DNA from: CAVVST01 sp963750995
Lineage (GTDB): Bacteria; Acidobacteriota; Vicinamibacteria; Vicinamibacterales; UBA2999
Length of the DNA stretch: 64,000 bases
Reading direction: 5' to 3'
Assembly: GCA_963750995.1 (NCBI GenBank)
Contig: CAVVST010000002.1
Span: 930,001 to 994,000, forward strand
This document shows positions 11,075-19,907 of the stretch, piece by piece. The stretch's first letter is position 1; each line of letters starts with the position of its first letter. Made by a program: the position numbers and the translations under genes. The notes beneath the pieces were generated by a model that was given only the letters and a program-made list of their open reading frames with translations, was not told the DNA's origin and made no database searches.

Positions 11075-13448
11075 AGTCGCTTGCCGCCGCCAGCCTGACT
11101 ACGTAGGGCTGGGGATCTGTGCTCACGAACGCCCGCATGAATTCGCGCTCGATCGGCTGATAGAAACGCCGGACTTCCGCCACCGGCACATAGAACGGCC
11201 CATTCGGATGCGGGCTCACCAGCGGCTCGATGGCCGCATACCGCGCGGACGCGGCATCCCCGGTCGCCGAGACCTCGAACACATCGATGGCGTTGTCGCT
11301 ATAGGCTTCGGCATTCACCCGCCGCCCCTCGCGGAATACTCGTGTACCTCCAAAACGCCGCTCCGTCGTCTCGTCGGTCGGCACCATGGCGCCGCCGTGC
11401 GAGACGGGCTCGAAGAGAGGCCGCCGCATGTCACCGTCAATCTGCCAGTTGTAGGCAACGAGTCCTGAGATCGCCCGCCCCGATGTGACGAGATACTGCG
11501 GTGCCGACGGCGTGCGGTTGTCGAGCACGATCAGCTTGCCGTGGGACGACACCGGCCACGTGAAGATCGCCAGGTGCGCTTCAACCTGCCCGCCCTGGAT
11601 ATAGCTGATAAACAGATACAGATACGACCGGCTTCGATCCGTCGGGTCGGCAATGGCGAAGGTGACGGGATCCGGTTCCGTACCCTCGCGCTGCCAGGCG
11701 CTTCCGACACTCCGCCCGTCGACCATCAGCGGCGCCGGCCCCGGCACGTCACCGCCCACCCATTCAGCCTCGATTCGCTCGATCACGGGCTCGCGGAGGC
11801 CGGTCGCCGGATCGGTCCACGTGTTGGTCTCGAGCGTGCCGCTGACGCGGTGGTTGGTGACGCGCCATTCGCACCGCCTGGATTCGGCGAGGATGGTGAC
11901 AGCGATGCCGCCGGCATAGGGCGGCGAGACCTGCGATGGCGGCAGGCGCTCACACGACGGGGCGAGGTCGGCATCGTAGCTGGTCTGGCGGACTTCGACG
12001 TACGGGACGGTGAAGATCTGGCCTGCCACCGCTTCCGCCTCGAGTCCGAGACGACCCTTGAACACGAGGACATGCGCGGCCGACGGCACGGCATCGGCGG
12101 GGACCGGCAGCGCGAACGCCCGTTGTTCGCCGGGACCCAGGAGCACGGGCACACCCCCGGCCAGCCCTGCCAGGCGAGTCCGGCGTTCCGCAGGGCTGCC
12201 GGGCTGATGACGGGCGAACACCTCGAGAGTGCCTTCCATGTCCTCCGCTCCGTCGTTCCGGACGCTGATCGTTATGCCCGAGGGCGTCCACCACACGCCG
12301 GTGACCGACATCGCGCCGCGGAAGAAGTAGTCGAGCACGCCGCTGGCGTAGCCGACCGCACGCGGCAGCATGTGCGCGGCAACCTGGTTCCAGACCACAC
12401 CGTCCATGCAGGGGTATGGCGGCGGCTCGGTTCCGTACGCCTCGGAAGCGCACTCGGCGCGCAACGGATTCGCCGGCAGCAACCCGGTCCCCGCCGGTCT
12501 CGACCAGTAGCGCCGCACCCGGCCCGACTGCGCGGCAAGGTTGACGCGAACCAGCCCCTCGTCTGTCGGCGACGGATATCCACCGCGGAGCGTGTTTTCG
12601 CTGTAGAAATTCGCGTTCGCGATCTCGGCCAGGCCTACCGGCACCGGCATTCGCGGGTCGACGCCGCTCACGGTTGCCCGAGGATTGCTGCCGTCGTAGA
12701 TGTCCGCGTCGATCAGCCTGCTGATGGGCACGCCTGCGATGTGCTCGCCGGGCGGGGCCGGCAGCTGCAGGATGACGGGAACGAATCCGATCGGCGCGGA
12801 GAGAAATTTCGCGACGAACCGATCTTCCAGGGCCGGCGTCGGATGCTGGTCCGATACCCAGTACTCATAGGAACTGGTCGCGGTCAGCCCGCCGAGCGGG
12901 TGCATGTCGTTGCGCGTGTGCTCGGGCACGGACGCGTCGACTACGAGGTGCATGATCTGTCCGAGGGCACGGAACAGATCGGCCCACAGCGCTTCACGGC
13001 GGTTCGGATTGGGTTCGACCAGCGCCTGGTAGTAGAGCCGTCGCGCATCCCGCCACGACCAGAAACCGCCGGTATCGAGGTCACCCTGGTTGGGCTCCTG
13101 CATCCATCGCACGGATGAATCGTGGCGATCGATCACGAAGTCCAGGCCTGCGGTGTCCCAGGACTTGAGTGGATCGTGAAAGTGGCGCAGGAAGCGAAGC
13201 CAGTCGTCCTCGCGGATTCCGCCTTCCTCGATCCATTCACGGATAGTTCGCTCATGGACTCGAGTCTCGATGCCTGCACGAAACCCAGCTTTGCGGTGCA
13301 GATATTCGTCTAATCCCACCGACGTTTCTGCCGCACGGCGGTTAATGATTCGATGCGTGTCGGTGTTGAGGCCCGAAACAGTAGCTGAGCTGAGACCGCT
13401 TAGCCCCGCGATAAGAGTAAGGGTCGTCACTGATCGAGGGATGAACAT
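11073..13448 (-). CDS. Secreted protein with zinc-dependent phospholipase C-like N-terminal region
   Basis: The product is about 791 residues if started at ATG 13448, which gives a signal peptide (FIPRSVTTLTLIAGLSGLSS). The N-terminal 230 residues carry scattered His and Asp in the order seen in zinc-dependent phospholipase C/S1-P1 nuclease folds: TDTHRIINRRA, RFLRHFHDPL, then GQIMHLVVDASVPEHTRND. The large remainder is beta-rich and not recognised. The function is an inference from the metal-ligand pattern only. It is the third of three minus-strand secreted genes and its start overlaps the end of the preceding lipoprotein gene by 22 nt, so the three look like one operon. The upstream ORF extension to 13541 is rejected for lack of a signal sequence. 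Confidence 0.65.
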   Translation of the reverse strand: MFIPRSVTTLTLIAGLSGLSSATVSGLNTDTHRIINRRAAETSVGLDEYLHRKAGFRAGIETRVHERTIREWIEEGGIREDDWLRFLRHFHDPLKSWDTAGLDFVIDRHDSSVRWMQEPNQGDLDTGGFWSWRDARRLYYQALVEPNPNRREALWADLFRALGQIMHLVVDASVPEHTRNDMHPLGGLTATSSYEYWVSDQHPTPALEDRFVAKFLSAPIGFVPVILQLPAPPGEHIAGVPISRLIDADIYDGSNPRATVSGVDPRMPVPVGLAEIANANFYSENTLRGGYPSPTDEGLVRVNLAAQSGRVRRYWSRPAGTGLLPANPLRAECASEAYGTEPPPYPCMDGVVWNQVAAHMLPRAVGYASGVLDYFFRGAMSVTGVWWTPSGITISVRNDGAEDMEGTLEVFARHQPGSPAERRTRLAGLAGGVPVLLGPGEQRAFALPVPADAVPSAAHVLVFKGRLGLEAEAVAGQIFTVPYVEVRQTSYDADLAPSCERLPPSQVSPPYAGGIAVTILAESRRCEWRVTNHRVSGTLETNTWTDPATGLREPVIERIEAEWVGGDVPGPAPLMVDGRSVGSAWQREGTEPDPVTFAIADPTDRSRSYLYLFISYIQGGQVEAHLAIFTWPVSSHGKLIVLDNRTPSAPQYLVTSGRAISGLVAYNWQIDGDMRRPLFEPVSHGGAMVPTDETTERRFGGTRVFREGRRVNAEAYSDNAIDVFEVSATGDAASARYAAIEPLVSPHPNGPFYVPVAEVRRFYQPIEREFMRAFVSTDPQPYVVRLAAASD

Positions 13449-13963
13449 GAGAGCTCCGATCGATAGGCTTGAACAGCGCGGTTGAACAGGGGGGCGTTTT
13501 GGCTCGCCTCTATCGACGGTCCGCCAGGAAGACGAGCGCACTGCTCCTTACGGCTCATTAGTAGCCGCATCCTGAGAATCGTGTCGTCGACGTAAGGCTG
13601 CCCCCCGGGTGAGGCGACATCTTCTGCCTCCGCGAAGTAATCAGGCGCAAACGCGCCGAACCTGGGTTCACTCACGAGCACGGTGAAAAACCGGCGCCGT
13701 CGGGGAATTTCAAATCGACCGTCGGAGTCCGTCGTCGTTTCCTGCGCGTCGTAGAAGCCTTGGGTCCAATGAACGGGGTTCGGATAGTCGCGCTCCCAGC
13801 TCACCATGACGTGCGCGCCGGCGATTGGCTCGCCGGTCTCGGCATCCACCATCCGGCCGCGGAAGGGTCCCCACTGTTCCGCGCCGAAGCGGCACCCGCT
13901 TGTCACCACCAGGACAAACAGCAGCCACGATCGGCACGCGGCAGACCGGGCTAGAACTGCCAT
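13427..13963 (-). CDS. Lipoprotein with carboxypeptidase-regulatory-like (Ig-like) domain
   Basis: From ATG 13963 the product is 178 residues with a lipoprotein signal (LLFVLVVTSGC, lipid Cys about residue 23). A short beta-sandwich follows of the kind found in carboxypeptidase-regulatory-like domains (FRGRMVDAETGEPIAGAHVM ... TTTDSDGRFEIP). The start lies inside the last 13 nt of the upstream NHL-type gene and the end overlaps the downstream secreted gene, so translation is probably coupled. It is expected on the periplasmic side of a membrane. No enzymatic residues can be seen. The longer reading to 14047 adds a basic segment without a signal and is less likely. Confidence 0.65.
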   Translation of the reverse strand: MAVLARSAACRSWLLFVLVVTSGCRFGAEQWGPFRGRMVDAETGEPIAGAHVMVSWERDYPNPVHWTQGFYDAQETTTDSDGRFEIPRRRRFFTVLVSEPRFGAFAPDYFAEAEDVASPGGQPYVDDTILRMRLLMSRKEQCARLPGGPSIEASQNAPLFNRAVQAYRSELSCSSLDQ

Positions 13964-16569
13964 AGCTTCCACCCTCCATCTCCATCGAGCCCGAACGAGA
14001 TTGGAAACGAATACAGAAGGCCGTCCTCGTCGCGCAGCATGTCGCACTCAGCGCGGCCTGGCGCGGCCGCCACCAGCGTCAGATCGGTAAAGTGCGCCTC
14101 CGTCGCAGCGAGCTGCGCCGGTGTCAGGCGGCCGAAGTACTCGGCCCACGCGGCGCGCCGGTCGCGATGCACGAACGACGCCGCCACCGCAGGATCGGCC
14201 GCGCGCATGGCGGCCTTGAAGCCGCTCCATTCCGAACGGAGCCGTGTTTCGAGCCTTGCGCGGTCGTACACCTCGATCGATCCGCGCAAGAGCAGCACCT
14301 GGCCGTCTGGTGTCGTCAGCTTCAGCGTCGCGACGTGGACCCCCGGCCGCGCGTACACGAACTCCCTCTGAGGCAGTCCCTCCCCTTCCTCCTCGGGCAG
14401 ACCGTCGCTGTCGAGATCGAGCGAGTAGGCGATACCCGTGGGAACCCCGCTCGCGGAAAACCGAACCGTGAGCGGCGCCAGCCCCGCTGCGGGCGACGAT
14501 TCCAGGCGCAGCGAACGAGAGAACGGCTGGAGCACGGTTAGGGGAATCGTCTCTGACGACTGGCCTCCGTCACCGTCGCGGGCGACAACCGTCAGCCCCG
14601 GCATGCCCTCCGCCACTGGAACTTCGACTGCGAAGGTGCCAGCTTCGTACGGCGCTGGGAGCGCGTCGAGCCGCAACTGTTGCCGGAAGGCCTCGGCCAG
14701 AGGGACGCTCACCGCCACATCTGCTCCGCCGTCAACGGTTCCGAGCACCCACACGGTCTGAGTCGTGATGACCGCACCGGGCAGCGGCTCGAGAATGCGC
14801 ACGCGCAGCGCTTTGACCGCGAAGGCCTGTGCGGCCGGCGTGGGATCGACGTTGCCCGCGCGATCGCGCGCAACCGCTTCGAAGTAGTGTTCGCCGGCCC
14901 GCAGGTCAGCGAACTGGACAGCGGACGTACTGGTGAACGCCGACCACGGCCCCCGGTCGAGCCGCCAGGCAAACTCGAGGTCAGCAGATTGCTCATCAGA
15001 TCCTTCGAGCGCGAACCTGGCGGCGGTTCGGTCGGTCGTCTCGGCGGGTGTACCCGCGACGATCAACGTGTCGGGCGGCGTGCGATCGACCACGACGAGC
15101 CGCGCCGTGGCCGCCCAGTTGCCGGCACGGTCGCTGGCTTCAGCGACCAGCGTGTGCGGCCCCTCCGGCAGCGCGGCGGTGTCGATGACGAGCGTCCCCA
15201 CCATCGGTCCTCCTGGTGCGGTAATCGGGGCGACCAGGTCGCTCACTTGGTCCAGCACCAGCCGCAGGCTCGCCATTCCGCTGGCTTCGTCCTCGGCACG
15301 CGCGACGAAGACGAATGGCGCACTGACATGCGTTCCGGCTGAGGGCTCCAGGATTTCAACCCGCGGCAGATGGTCGTCGTGAACGACCGCCGCCGGCGCC
15401 GGACGACCGACGAGCCCGTCGCCCCCGCTGGACGTAGCGACGACAGACAATTGCGTCTCAGCGTTTGGGGCCAGCGTCGTGTTGACGACGAAAGCCCCTG
15501 CTAGCAGGTCCGCCCTGCCGGCCGCGAGCACGCGCCCGGCGGCATCGGGGGTCATGACCTGAACCAGGCTACCCGGCTGCGTGTGCCCTGCGAGACGAAG
15601 CGGTGTCGAATTGGTAAACCGCGGCAGGTTCATCACCGGCGGCGGCGGAGGCTGGAACCGGAGAATCCGCGCCGGCGCACGCCTTTCAATCACGAACAAC
15701 TCGCGTCCGGGCCCGAATGCAGCCGGGCCAGGCCGCGACAGTCCCGACGTGAACAGACCGACCTCGCCTCCGGCGCGTCGCTTGAGGACGACACCCACAC
15801 GCAGAAAGACGTGCTGCAGCCACGACGAGGTCATGAAGACATCGCCGGCGGCATCTATTGCCACCCCTCTCGCCCTGCCAGCGATGGTCCGTACCAGCGG
15901 CTCGACCGGGCCGGGCGTGCCATCCGCACGCCATCGAAGCCGCGCCAACACGGGGCGAGCGGCGGTGTCGCCGGCAACCGAGTCGGCGACCGCGTAGATG
16001 CCGACTCGATCGACGGCGAAGGCCCGGACGCGGATCAGGCCCGACGCAAACGCCATCGTCGTACCTGAGAGATCGAGCCGGACGATCTCATCGTCCGGCC
16101 ACTGGTCGCCGCCGCGACGGGACGCAACCCAGATCCGCCCATCCGGACCAGCGGCAATCGCCCACCCACGTGTGAGGGACGCCGATACTATCGAGACGGT
16201 ACCGGCTGGATCGAGCCTCAGCACACGCGTCGCGCCTTCCAGTACGAACACGCCGTCGGCGGTGGCGGCAACGCCGCGTGGATCACGCAGGTCGGCGAGC
16301 ATGACCTGCCGCGCGCCCGAAGCCGCAATTCGCGTAAGCGTGCCGGCACGCCGATCTGTCACGAGCAGGGAGCCGTCACGATCGACGGCCAGCCCTGAAG
16401 GATCCTCGAAGCCGGTGGCGATGACGTCGTAGGCCGCAGGACTGCTCAGTGCTCCGCCCGCACCTCCCCGTGCGGTGGTTGCGGCAGCGAGGCCAAGAGC
16501 GACGACGATGGCGAATCGGTGAGCGGTGAGTCGATAAGCATGTCCGGCCACGTCGGCGACGTGGAGCAA
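13951..16569 (-). CDS. Secreted NHL/SMP-30-like beta-propeller protein with Ig-like/PKD segments
   Basis: The 872-residue product begins with a signal-like stretch (FAIVVALGLAAATTARG). About 270 residues of NHL/SMP-30-like blades follow (GFEDPSGLAVDRDGSLLVTD, LRDPRGVAATADGVFVLE). Several Ig-like or bacterial big domains come next (EASDRAGNWAATARLVVVDR, DRAGNVDPTPAAQAF), then a PKD-like region (SAAGLAPLTVRFSASG). The C-terminal 110 residues resemble a small NTF2-like or DUF4878-type fold, which is only a guess. The apparent start is TTG 16569 with a GGGCAGG site; GTG 16551 is an alternative. It heads the three-gene secreted cluster and sits just downstream of the ribosomal operon terminator. 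The exported product is likely cell-surface or secreted; its ligand is unknown. Confidence 0.65.
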   Translation of the reverse strand: MLHVADVAGHAYRLTAHRFAIVVALGLAAATTARGGAGGALSSPAAYDVIATGFEDPSGLAVDRDGSLLVTDRRAGTLTRIAASGARQVMLADLRDPRGVAATADGVFVLEGATRVLRLDPAGTVSIVSASLTRGWAIAAGPDGRIWVASRRGGDQWPDDEIVRLDLSGTTMAFASGLIRVRAFAVDRVGIYAVADSVAGDTAARPVLARLRWRADGTPGPVEPLVRTIAGRARGVAIDAAGDVFMTSSWLQHVFLRVGVVLKRRAGGEVGLFTSGLSRPGPAAFGPGRELFVIERRAPARILRFQPPPPPVMNLPRFTNSTPLRLAGHTQPGSLVQVMTPDAAGRVLAAGRADLLAGAFVVNTTLAPNAETQLSVVATSSGGDGLVGRPAPAAVVHDDHLPRVEILEPSAGTHVSAPFVFVARAEDEASGMASLRLVLDQVSDLVAPITAPGGPMVGTLVIDTAALPEGPHTLVAEASDRAGNWAATARLVVVDRTPPDTLIVAGTPAETTDRTAARFALEGSDEQSADLEFAWRLDRGPWSAFTSTSAVQFADLRAGEHYFEAVARDRAGNVDPTPAAQAFAVKALRVRILEPLPGAVITTQTVWVLGTVDGGADVAVSVPLAEAFRQQLRLDALPAPYEAGTFAVEVPVAEGMPGLTVVARDGDGGQSSETIPLTVLQPFSRSLRLESSPAAGLAPLTVRFSASGVPTGIAYSLDLDSDGLPEEEGEGLPQREFVYARPGVHVATLKLTTPDGQVLLLRGSIEVYDRARLETRLRSEWSGFKAAMRAADPAVAASFVHRDRRAAWAEYFGRLTPAQLAATEAHFTDLTLVAAAPGRAECDMLRDEDGLLYSFPISFGLDGDGGWKLWQF

Positions 16570-16634
16570 CGGACCTGCCCGGTGCGGGCGCTAGCAGCCG
16601 GCACGGTAAGCGGATGACTGGCGAAGACTTGTAC

Positions 16635-16665
16635 GATAAAACGCCGCTGCCGGATGGCAGCGGCG
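16635..16665 (-). terminator. Rho-independent terminator of the ribosomal super-operon
   Basis: On the minus strand, a 10-bp perfect stem CGCCGCTGCC/GGCAGCGGCG with a 4-nt loop (16642-16665) is followed by TTTTAT. It lies 30 nt past the rplQ stop and closes the whole str-S10-spc-alpha run. Confidence 0.85.
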
Positions 16666-16694
16666 CCTGGAGGTGTGAACGGCGGTTACGCCGG

Positions 16695-17282
16695 TTACGA
16701 TCCGCCGGCCTTGCGCGGCGTCGTCGACTTGCGGGCCGCGCCCTGGGTCTGTCCCTTGGCCTGCCCCTTCTGCGAGCCCTGATCCTTGGGACCGCGCATC
16801 CGCTGCGCCGCGGCCTTGAGACGATCGCCGACGCTCTTGTTCTTTGGCTTCGCCGCTTCCTTTGCGGCGGCCGCTTCCTCGGCCGCCCGCGGGTTGTATT
16901 CGCTGCCGACGAGCTCGACCTGCGCGACTTCGGCCGAATCGCCGCGTCGGAAACCAACCCTCAGGATCCGCGTGTAGCCGCCCGGCCGCTCGGCAAACCG
17001 CGGCGCCAGGGTGTCGAACAGCTTCCCGACGACGGCCTTGTCCGGGATCTCGGCCAGCACCATTCGCCGCGCGTGCAGCGCCTTCCCGTTCGCGTCGCCG
17101 GCGGCGACGCCGCGCTTGGCGAGGGTGATCAGCCGTTCGACGAAGGGGCGCAGCTCCTTCGCTTTCGGCATCGTCGTCTCGATCCGCTCGTGGCGCAGCA
17201 GGGCAATCGCCTGGTTACGCAGGAGCGCCAGGCGGTGCTCCGTGACGCGGCCGAGTTTGCGATACGCAAGATTGTGCCTCAC
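16695..17282 (-). CDS. rplQ: 50S ribosomal protein L17 with Ala/Lys-rich C-terminal extension
   Basis: This large-subunit protein has 195 residues. The first 120 form the conserved L17 core (MRHNLAYRKLGRVTEHRLAL, LRHERIETTMPKAKELRPFV, RPGGYTRILRVGFRRGD). The last 70 are a low-complexity extension rich in Ala, Lys, Gln and Gly that is absent from the 127-residue E. coli protein. Similar tails occur in several phyla and are probably disordered. It follows rpoA by 4 nt and is the final gene of the alpha operon before the terminator at 16635-16665. Confidence 0.95.
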   Translation of the reverse strand: MRHNLAYRKLGRVTEHRLALLRNQAIALLRHERIETTMPKAKELRPFVERLITLAKRGVAAGDANGKALHARRMVLAEIPDKAVVGKLFDTLAPRFAERPGGYTRILRVGFRRGDSAEVAQVELVGSEYNPRAAEEAAAAKEAAKPKNKSVGDRLKAAAQRMRGPKDQGSQKGQAKGQTQGAARKSTTPRKAGGS

Positions 17283-17286
17283 GGTC

Positions 17287-18273
17287 CTACTCCTGGTGTG
17301 CTCCGGCCGGCTGGTCGACCCGCATGCCGAGGCTGAGCCCCATGCTGTGCAAGATCTCCTTGATCTCGTTGAGCGACTTCCGGCCGAAGTTCTTGGTGCG
17401 CAGCATCTCGGCTTCCGTCTTCTGCACCAGCTCGCGGATCGTCCGGATGTTGGCGTTCTTCAGACAGTTGTACGACCGCACCGACAGCTCGAGCTCCTCG
17501 ACGCTCTTGTCGAGATTTTCGTTCGACGTGCCGGCGCGCGGCTGGTCCGCCTGCGCTTCCTGCGCCTGGTCCGCCACATCGTCGACGTTGATGAAGATGT
17601 TCAGGTGGTCGCGAATCAGCTTGGCCGCCAGCGAGACGGCGTCACTCGCGGTGACCGATCCATTCGTCCACACGTCGATTGTGAGCTTGTCGTAGTCGGT
17701 GGTCTGGCCGAGGCGCGCCGCCTCGACGAGATAGTTGACCCTCTTCACCGGCGAGTGAACCGAGTCGACCGGGATCCAGCCGATGCCCAGATCTTCGTCG
17801 AAGTTCTTGTCCGCCGACACGTAGCCGCGGCCGCGCTTCATGCGGAGCTCCATGTGGAGCTTGCCGCCGTCCGACACGGTGGCGATATGCGCTTCGGGCT
17901 CGAGAATCTCGACGTCGGCGTCGCCCTCGATGTCTTTGGCCCGCACGATCCCCGGCTTGTCGACGCGCAGGTAGAGCGTCTTGGTGTGGTCGACGTGCAG
18001 CTTCAGCGGAATCTGCTTCAGGTTGAGGATGATGTCGGTCGCGTCCTCGACCACGCCCGGGATCGGCGAGAACTCGTGGAGCACGCCGTCGATCTTCACC
18101 GCGGTGATCGCGGCGCCCTCGATCGACGAGAGCAGCACGCGCCGCAGCGCGTTGCCAATGGTCGTGCCGAAGCCGCGCTCAAACGGCTGCGCGTAGAACC
18201 GGCCGAACCGATCGGTGAGAGTGTCGCGCTCGAAATCGAGACGCTTGGGACGCTGAAAACCTTTCCAGAGCAT
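17287..18273 (-). CDS. rpoA: DNA-directed RNA polymerase subunit alpha
   Basis: RpoA dimerises to start polymerase assembly and its C-terminal domain contacts UP elements and activators. The 328-residue product has the N-terminal assembly domain (FYAQPFERGFGTTIGNALRR, LLSSIEGAAITAVKIDGVLH). A short linker rich in Gln/Ala follows (DQAQEAQADQPRAG), then the alpha-CTD helix-hairpin-helix region (LELSVRSYNCLKNANIRTI, KNFGRKSLNEIKEIL). It lies between rpsD and rplQ, the usual alpha-operon order. The 136-nt gap after rpsD is large for this operon and contains a GTAG palindrome plus smaller inverted repeats. Confidence 0.97.
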   Translation of the reverse strand: MLWKGFQRPKRLDFERDTLTDRFGRFYAQPFERGFGTTIGNALRRVLLSSIEGAAITAVKIDGVLHEFSPIPGVVEDATDIILNLKQIPLKLHVDHTKTLYLRVDKPGIVRAKDIEGDADVEILEPEAHIATVSDGGKLHMELRMKRGRGYVSADKNFDEDLGIGWIPVDSVHSPVKRVNYLVEAARLGQTTDYDKLTIDVWTNGSVTASDAVSLAAKLIRDHLNIFINVDDVADQAQEAQADQPRAGTSNENLDKSVEELELSVRSYNCLKNANIRTIRELVQKTEAEMLRTKNFGRKSLNEIKEILHSMGLSLGMRVDQPAGAHQE

Positions 18274-18384
18274 GATGCTTTCCTTTCGCCAACGGGCCGG
18301 CAGCCCCGGCCTCCAGGCCTGCGAGTTATCTCCACCAGCCTCCCGCTGCAGGCCTGAAAAGCTGCGGGCTGATGAAGGCGAGCG

Positions 18385-18413
18385 CCGGGTCCGCTTCGCG
18401 GAACCCGGCCTAC
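18385..18413 (-). repeat. GTAG-headed REP-like palindrome between rpsD and rpoA
   Basis: Minus-strand sequence GTAGGCCGGGTTCCGCG then AAGCGGACCCGG, with stem CCGGGTTCCGC/GCGGACCCGG. The TAG of its GTAG head (18410-18412) is the rpsD stop codon. It belongs to the dispersed family described under findings. Confidence 0.85.
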
Positions 18414-19039
18414 TTCGAATAGAGCTCGACGATGAGCTGTTCCTGAACCGGGAGATTGATCTGTTCGCGCGTCGGGATCGAGCCGATCTTGGCCGACATC
18501 CCCTCGGCGTTGAACTGCAGCCACTCGGGCACGCCGCGGCCTTTCACTTCCTCGAGCGCGTGCGCGATCGACGCGTTCTTCCGGCTGCTCTGCCGCACGG
18601 CGACGATGTCGCCCGGCTTCACCGAGAACGACGGGATGTCCACCTTGCGGCCGTTCACCGTGAAGTGTCCGTGGCGCACGAGCTGCCGCGCCTGCGGACG
18701 GGAGGTGGCGAAACCGAGGCGATAGGCGACGTTATCCAGCCGCCGCTCCAGCAACTGCAGAAGCGTCTCGCCGGTGATGCCGCGGGTGCGCTCCGCCTGC
18801 TCGAAATAGCGGCGGAACTGGTCCTCGAGGACACCGTAGATGCGCTTGACCTTCTGCTTTTCGCGCAGCTGCACGCCGTAGCCGGCCATCTTCGATTTCC
18901 GTGTCTTGCCATGCTGGCCGGGGGCGAAGTTGCGCTTCTCGATCGCGCACTTCTCGGTGTAGCAGCGCTCCCCCTTGAGGAACAGCTTCATGCCCTCGCG
19001 ACGGCAGAGCCGGCAGACCGGACCGATATAGCGTGCCAT
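18410..19039 (-). CDS. rpsD: 30S ribosomal protein S4, zinc-type
   Basis: S4 nucleates 30S assembly by binding 16S rRNA helices at the five-way junction. The 209-residue product starts MARYIGPVCRLCRREGMKLF and carries the four-cysteine N-terminal zinc motif (CRLC, then GERCYTEKC) of C+ S4 proteins. The S4 RNA-binding domain is clear in the middle (LLERRLDNVAYRLGFA, ARQLVRHGHFTVNGRKVDIP). The stop codon is the TAG of the downstream REP-like element. The start overlaps the rpsK stop by one base (TAATG), which implies coupled translation. In many bacteria S4 represses this operon; no leader structure for that was identified. Confidence 0.97.
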   Translation of the reverse strand: MARYIGPVCRLCRREGMKLFLKGERCYTEKCAIEKRNFAPGQHGKTRKSKMAGYGVQLREKQKVKRIYGVLEDQFRRYFEQAERTRGITGETLLQLLERRLDNVAYRLGFATSRPQARQLVRHGHFTVNGRKVDIPSFSVKPGDIVAVRQSSRKNASIAHALEEVKGRGVPEWLQFNAEGMSAKIGSIPTREQINLPVQEQLIVELYSK

Positions 19040-19485
19040 TAGACCCTTCTCCTCTTCGTCGGACGGCAGCCGTTATGCGGGATCGGCGTGACGTCGCGAA
19101 TCGACTTCACCTCGATGCCCACTGTCTGCAACGCGCGGATGGCCGACTCACGGCCGGATCCGGGTCCCTTCACCCGCACTTCCACCGAGCGCAGGCCGTA
19201 GGTCTTGGCCGCGTTGCCGGCGTTCATCGCCGCCTGGGTCGCCGCGAACGGCGTGCCCTTGCGCGAGCCCTTGAAGCCGATGCCGCCGGCGCTCGACCAC
19301 GCAATCACGTTCCCCTCGGTATCGGTGATGGTGATGTGCGTGTTGTTGAAGGAGGCGTGGATGTGCACGTAGCCGTGATGGACCACGCGCTTCTCGCCGC
19401 GCTTCTTGAACGCCTTGCGGGGGGCCTTTTTTCCCCCTTCTTTCTTTTCGCCTGTGTCGGGCGCTGCTGCGTCTGCTTTTGCCAT
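19039..19485 (-). CDS. rpsK: 30S ribosomal protein S11
   Basis: S11 lies on the 30S platform near the mRNA exit. The 148-residue product has a basic, Ala/Lys-rich N-terminal extension (GEKKEGGKKAPRKAFKKRG) before the conserved core (VVHHGYVHIHASFNNTHITI, TDTEGNVIAWSSAGGIGFKG, GPGSGRESAIRALQTVGIEV). It ends in the family signature NGCRPTKRRRV. It shares one base with the rpsD start. A 47-nt gap with a REP-like palindrome separates it from rpsM, whereas most genes here overlap or lie within 10 nt. Confidence 0.97.
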   Translation of the reverse strand: MAKADAAAPDTGEKKEGGKKAPRKAFKKRGEKRVVHHGYVHIHASFNNTHITITDTEGNVIAWSSAGGIGFKGSRKGTPFAATQAAMNAGNAAKTYGLRSVEVRVKGPGSGRESAIRALQTVGIEVKSIRDVTPIPHNGCRPTKRRRV

Positions 19486-19495
19486 CAGTTGCTCC

Positions 19496-19525
19496 GGCGG
19501 GTCCGTTGCGCGGAATCCGCCCTAC
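19496..19525 (-). repeat. GTAG-headed REP-like palindrome between rpsM and rpsK
   Basis: Minus-strand GTAGGGCGGATTCCGCGC then AACGGACCCGCC. The palindrome fills most of the rpsM-rpsK gap, beginning 7 nt after the rpsM stop and ending about 10 nt before the rpsK start. It is a variant of the family with GATT and CAA substitutions. Confidence 0.85.
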
Positions 19526-19532
19526 CGTTCTG

Positions 19533-19907
19533 CTAAACCGTCTTCTTCTTCGCGATCGCACCCTTGCGCGGCCCCTTGCGGGTGCGCGCGTTCGTCTTGG
19601 TGCGCTGGCCGTGCACCGGGAGGTTCCGGCGGTGCCGCAGGCCACGGTAGCAGCCAATCTCCATCAGCCGCTTGATGTTCATCGAGATCTCCTTGCGGAG
19701 ATCGCCTTCCACGCCGCCGACATCCTCGAGCACCCGGCTGATCTTGCGGACGTCCTCTTCCGACAGGTCCTTGATGCGGATATCGGGGCTGACGCCGGCG
19801 GCGCCGAGAATGTCGTTCGACCGCTTCCGGCCGATGCCGTAGATGTAAGTGAGGCCGACCTCGATCCGCTTGGTGCGCGGCAGGTCGACGCCTGCAATAC
19901 GTGCCAT
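19533..19907 (-). CDS. rpsM: 30S ribosomal protein S13
   Basis: S13 sits at the head of the 30S subunit and contacts the P-site tRNA and bridge B1. The 124-residue product begins MARIAGVDLPRTKRIEVGLT and contains the helix-two-turn-helix RNA-binding segment (YIYGIGRKRSNDILGAAGV). The basic tail reads HGQRTKTNARTRKGPRKG. ATG 19907 was chosen because it is the family start and overlaps the rpmJ stop by one base; the longer in-frame reading to 19982 covers rpmJ antiframe sequence. A REP-like element follows the stop. Confidence 0.97.
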   Translation of the reverse strand: MARIAGVDLPRTKRIEVGLTYIYGIGRKRSNDILGAAGVSPDIRIKDLSEEDVRKISRVLEDVGGVEGDLRKEISMNIKRLMEIGCYRGLRHRRNLPVHGQRTKTNARTRKGPRKGAIAKKKTV

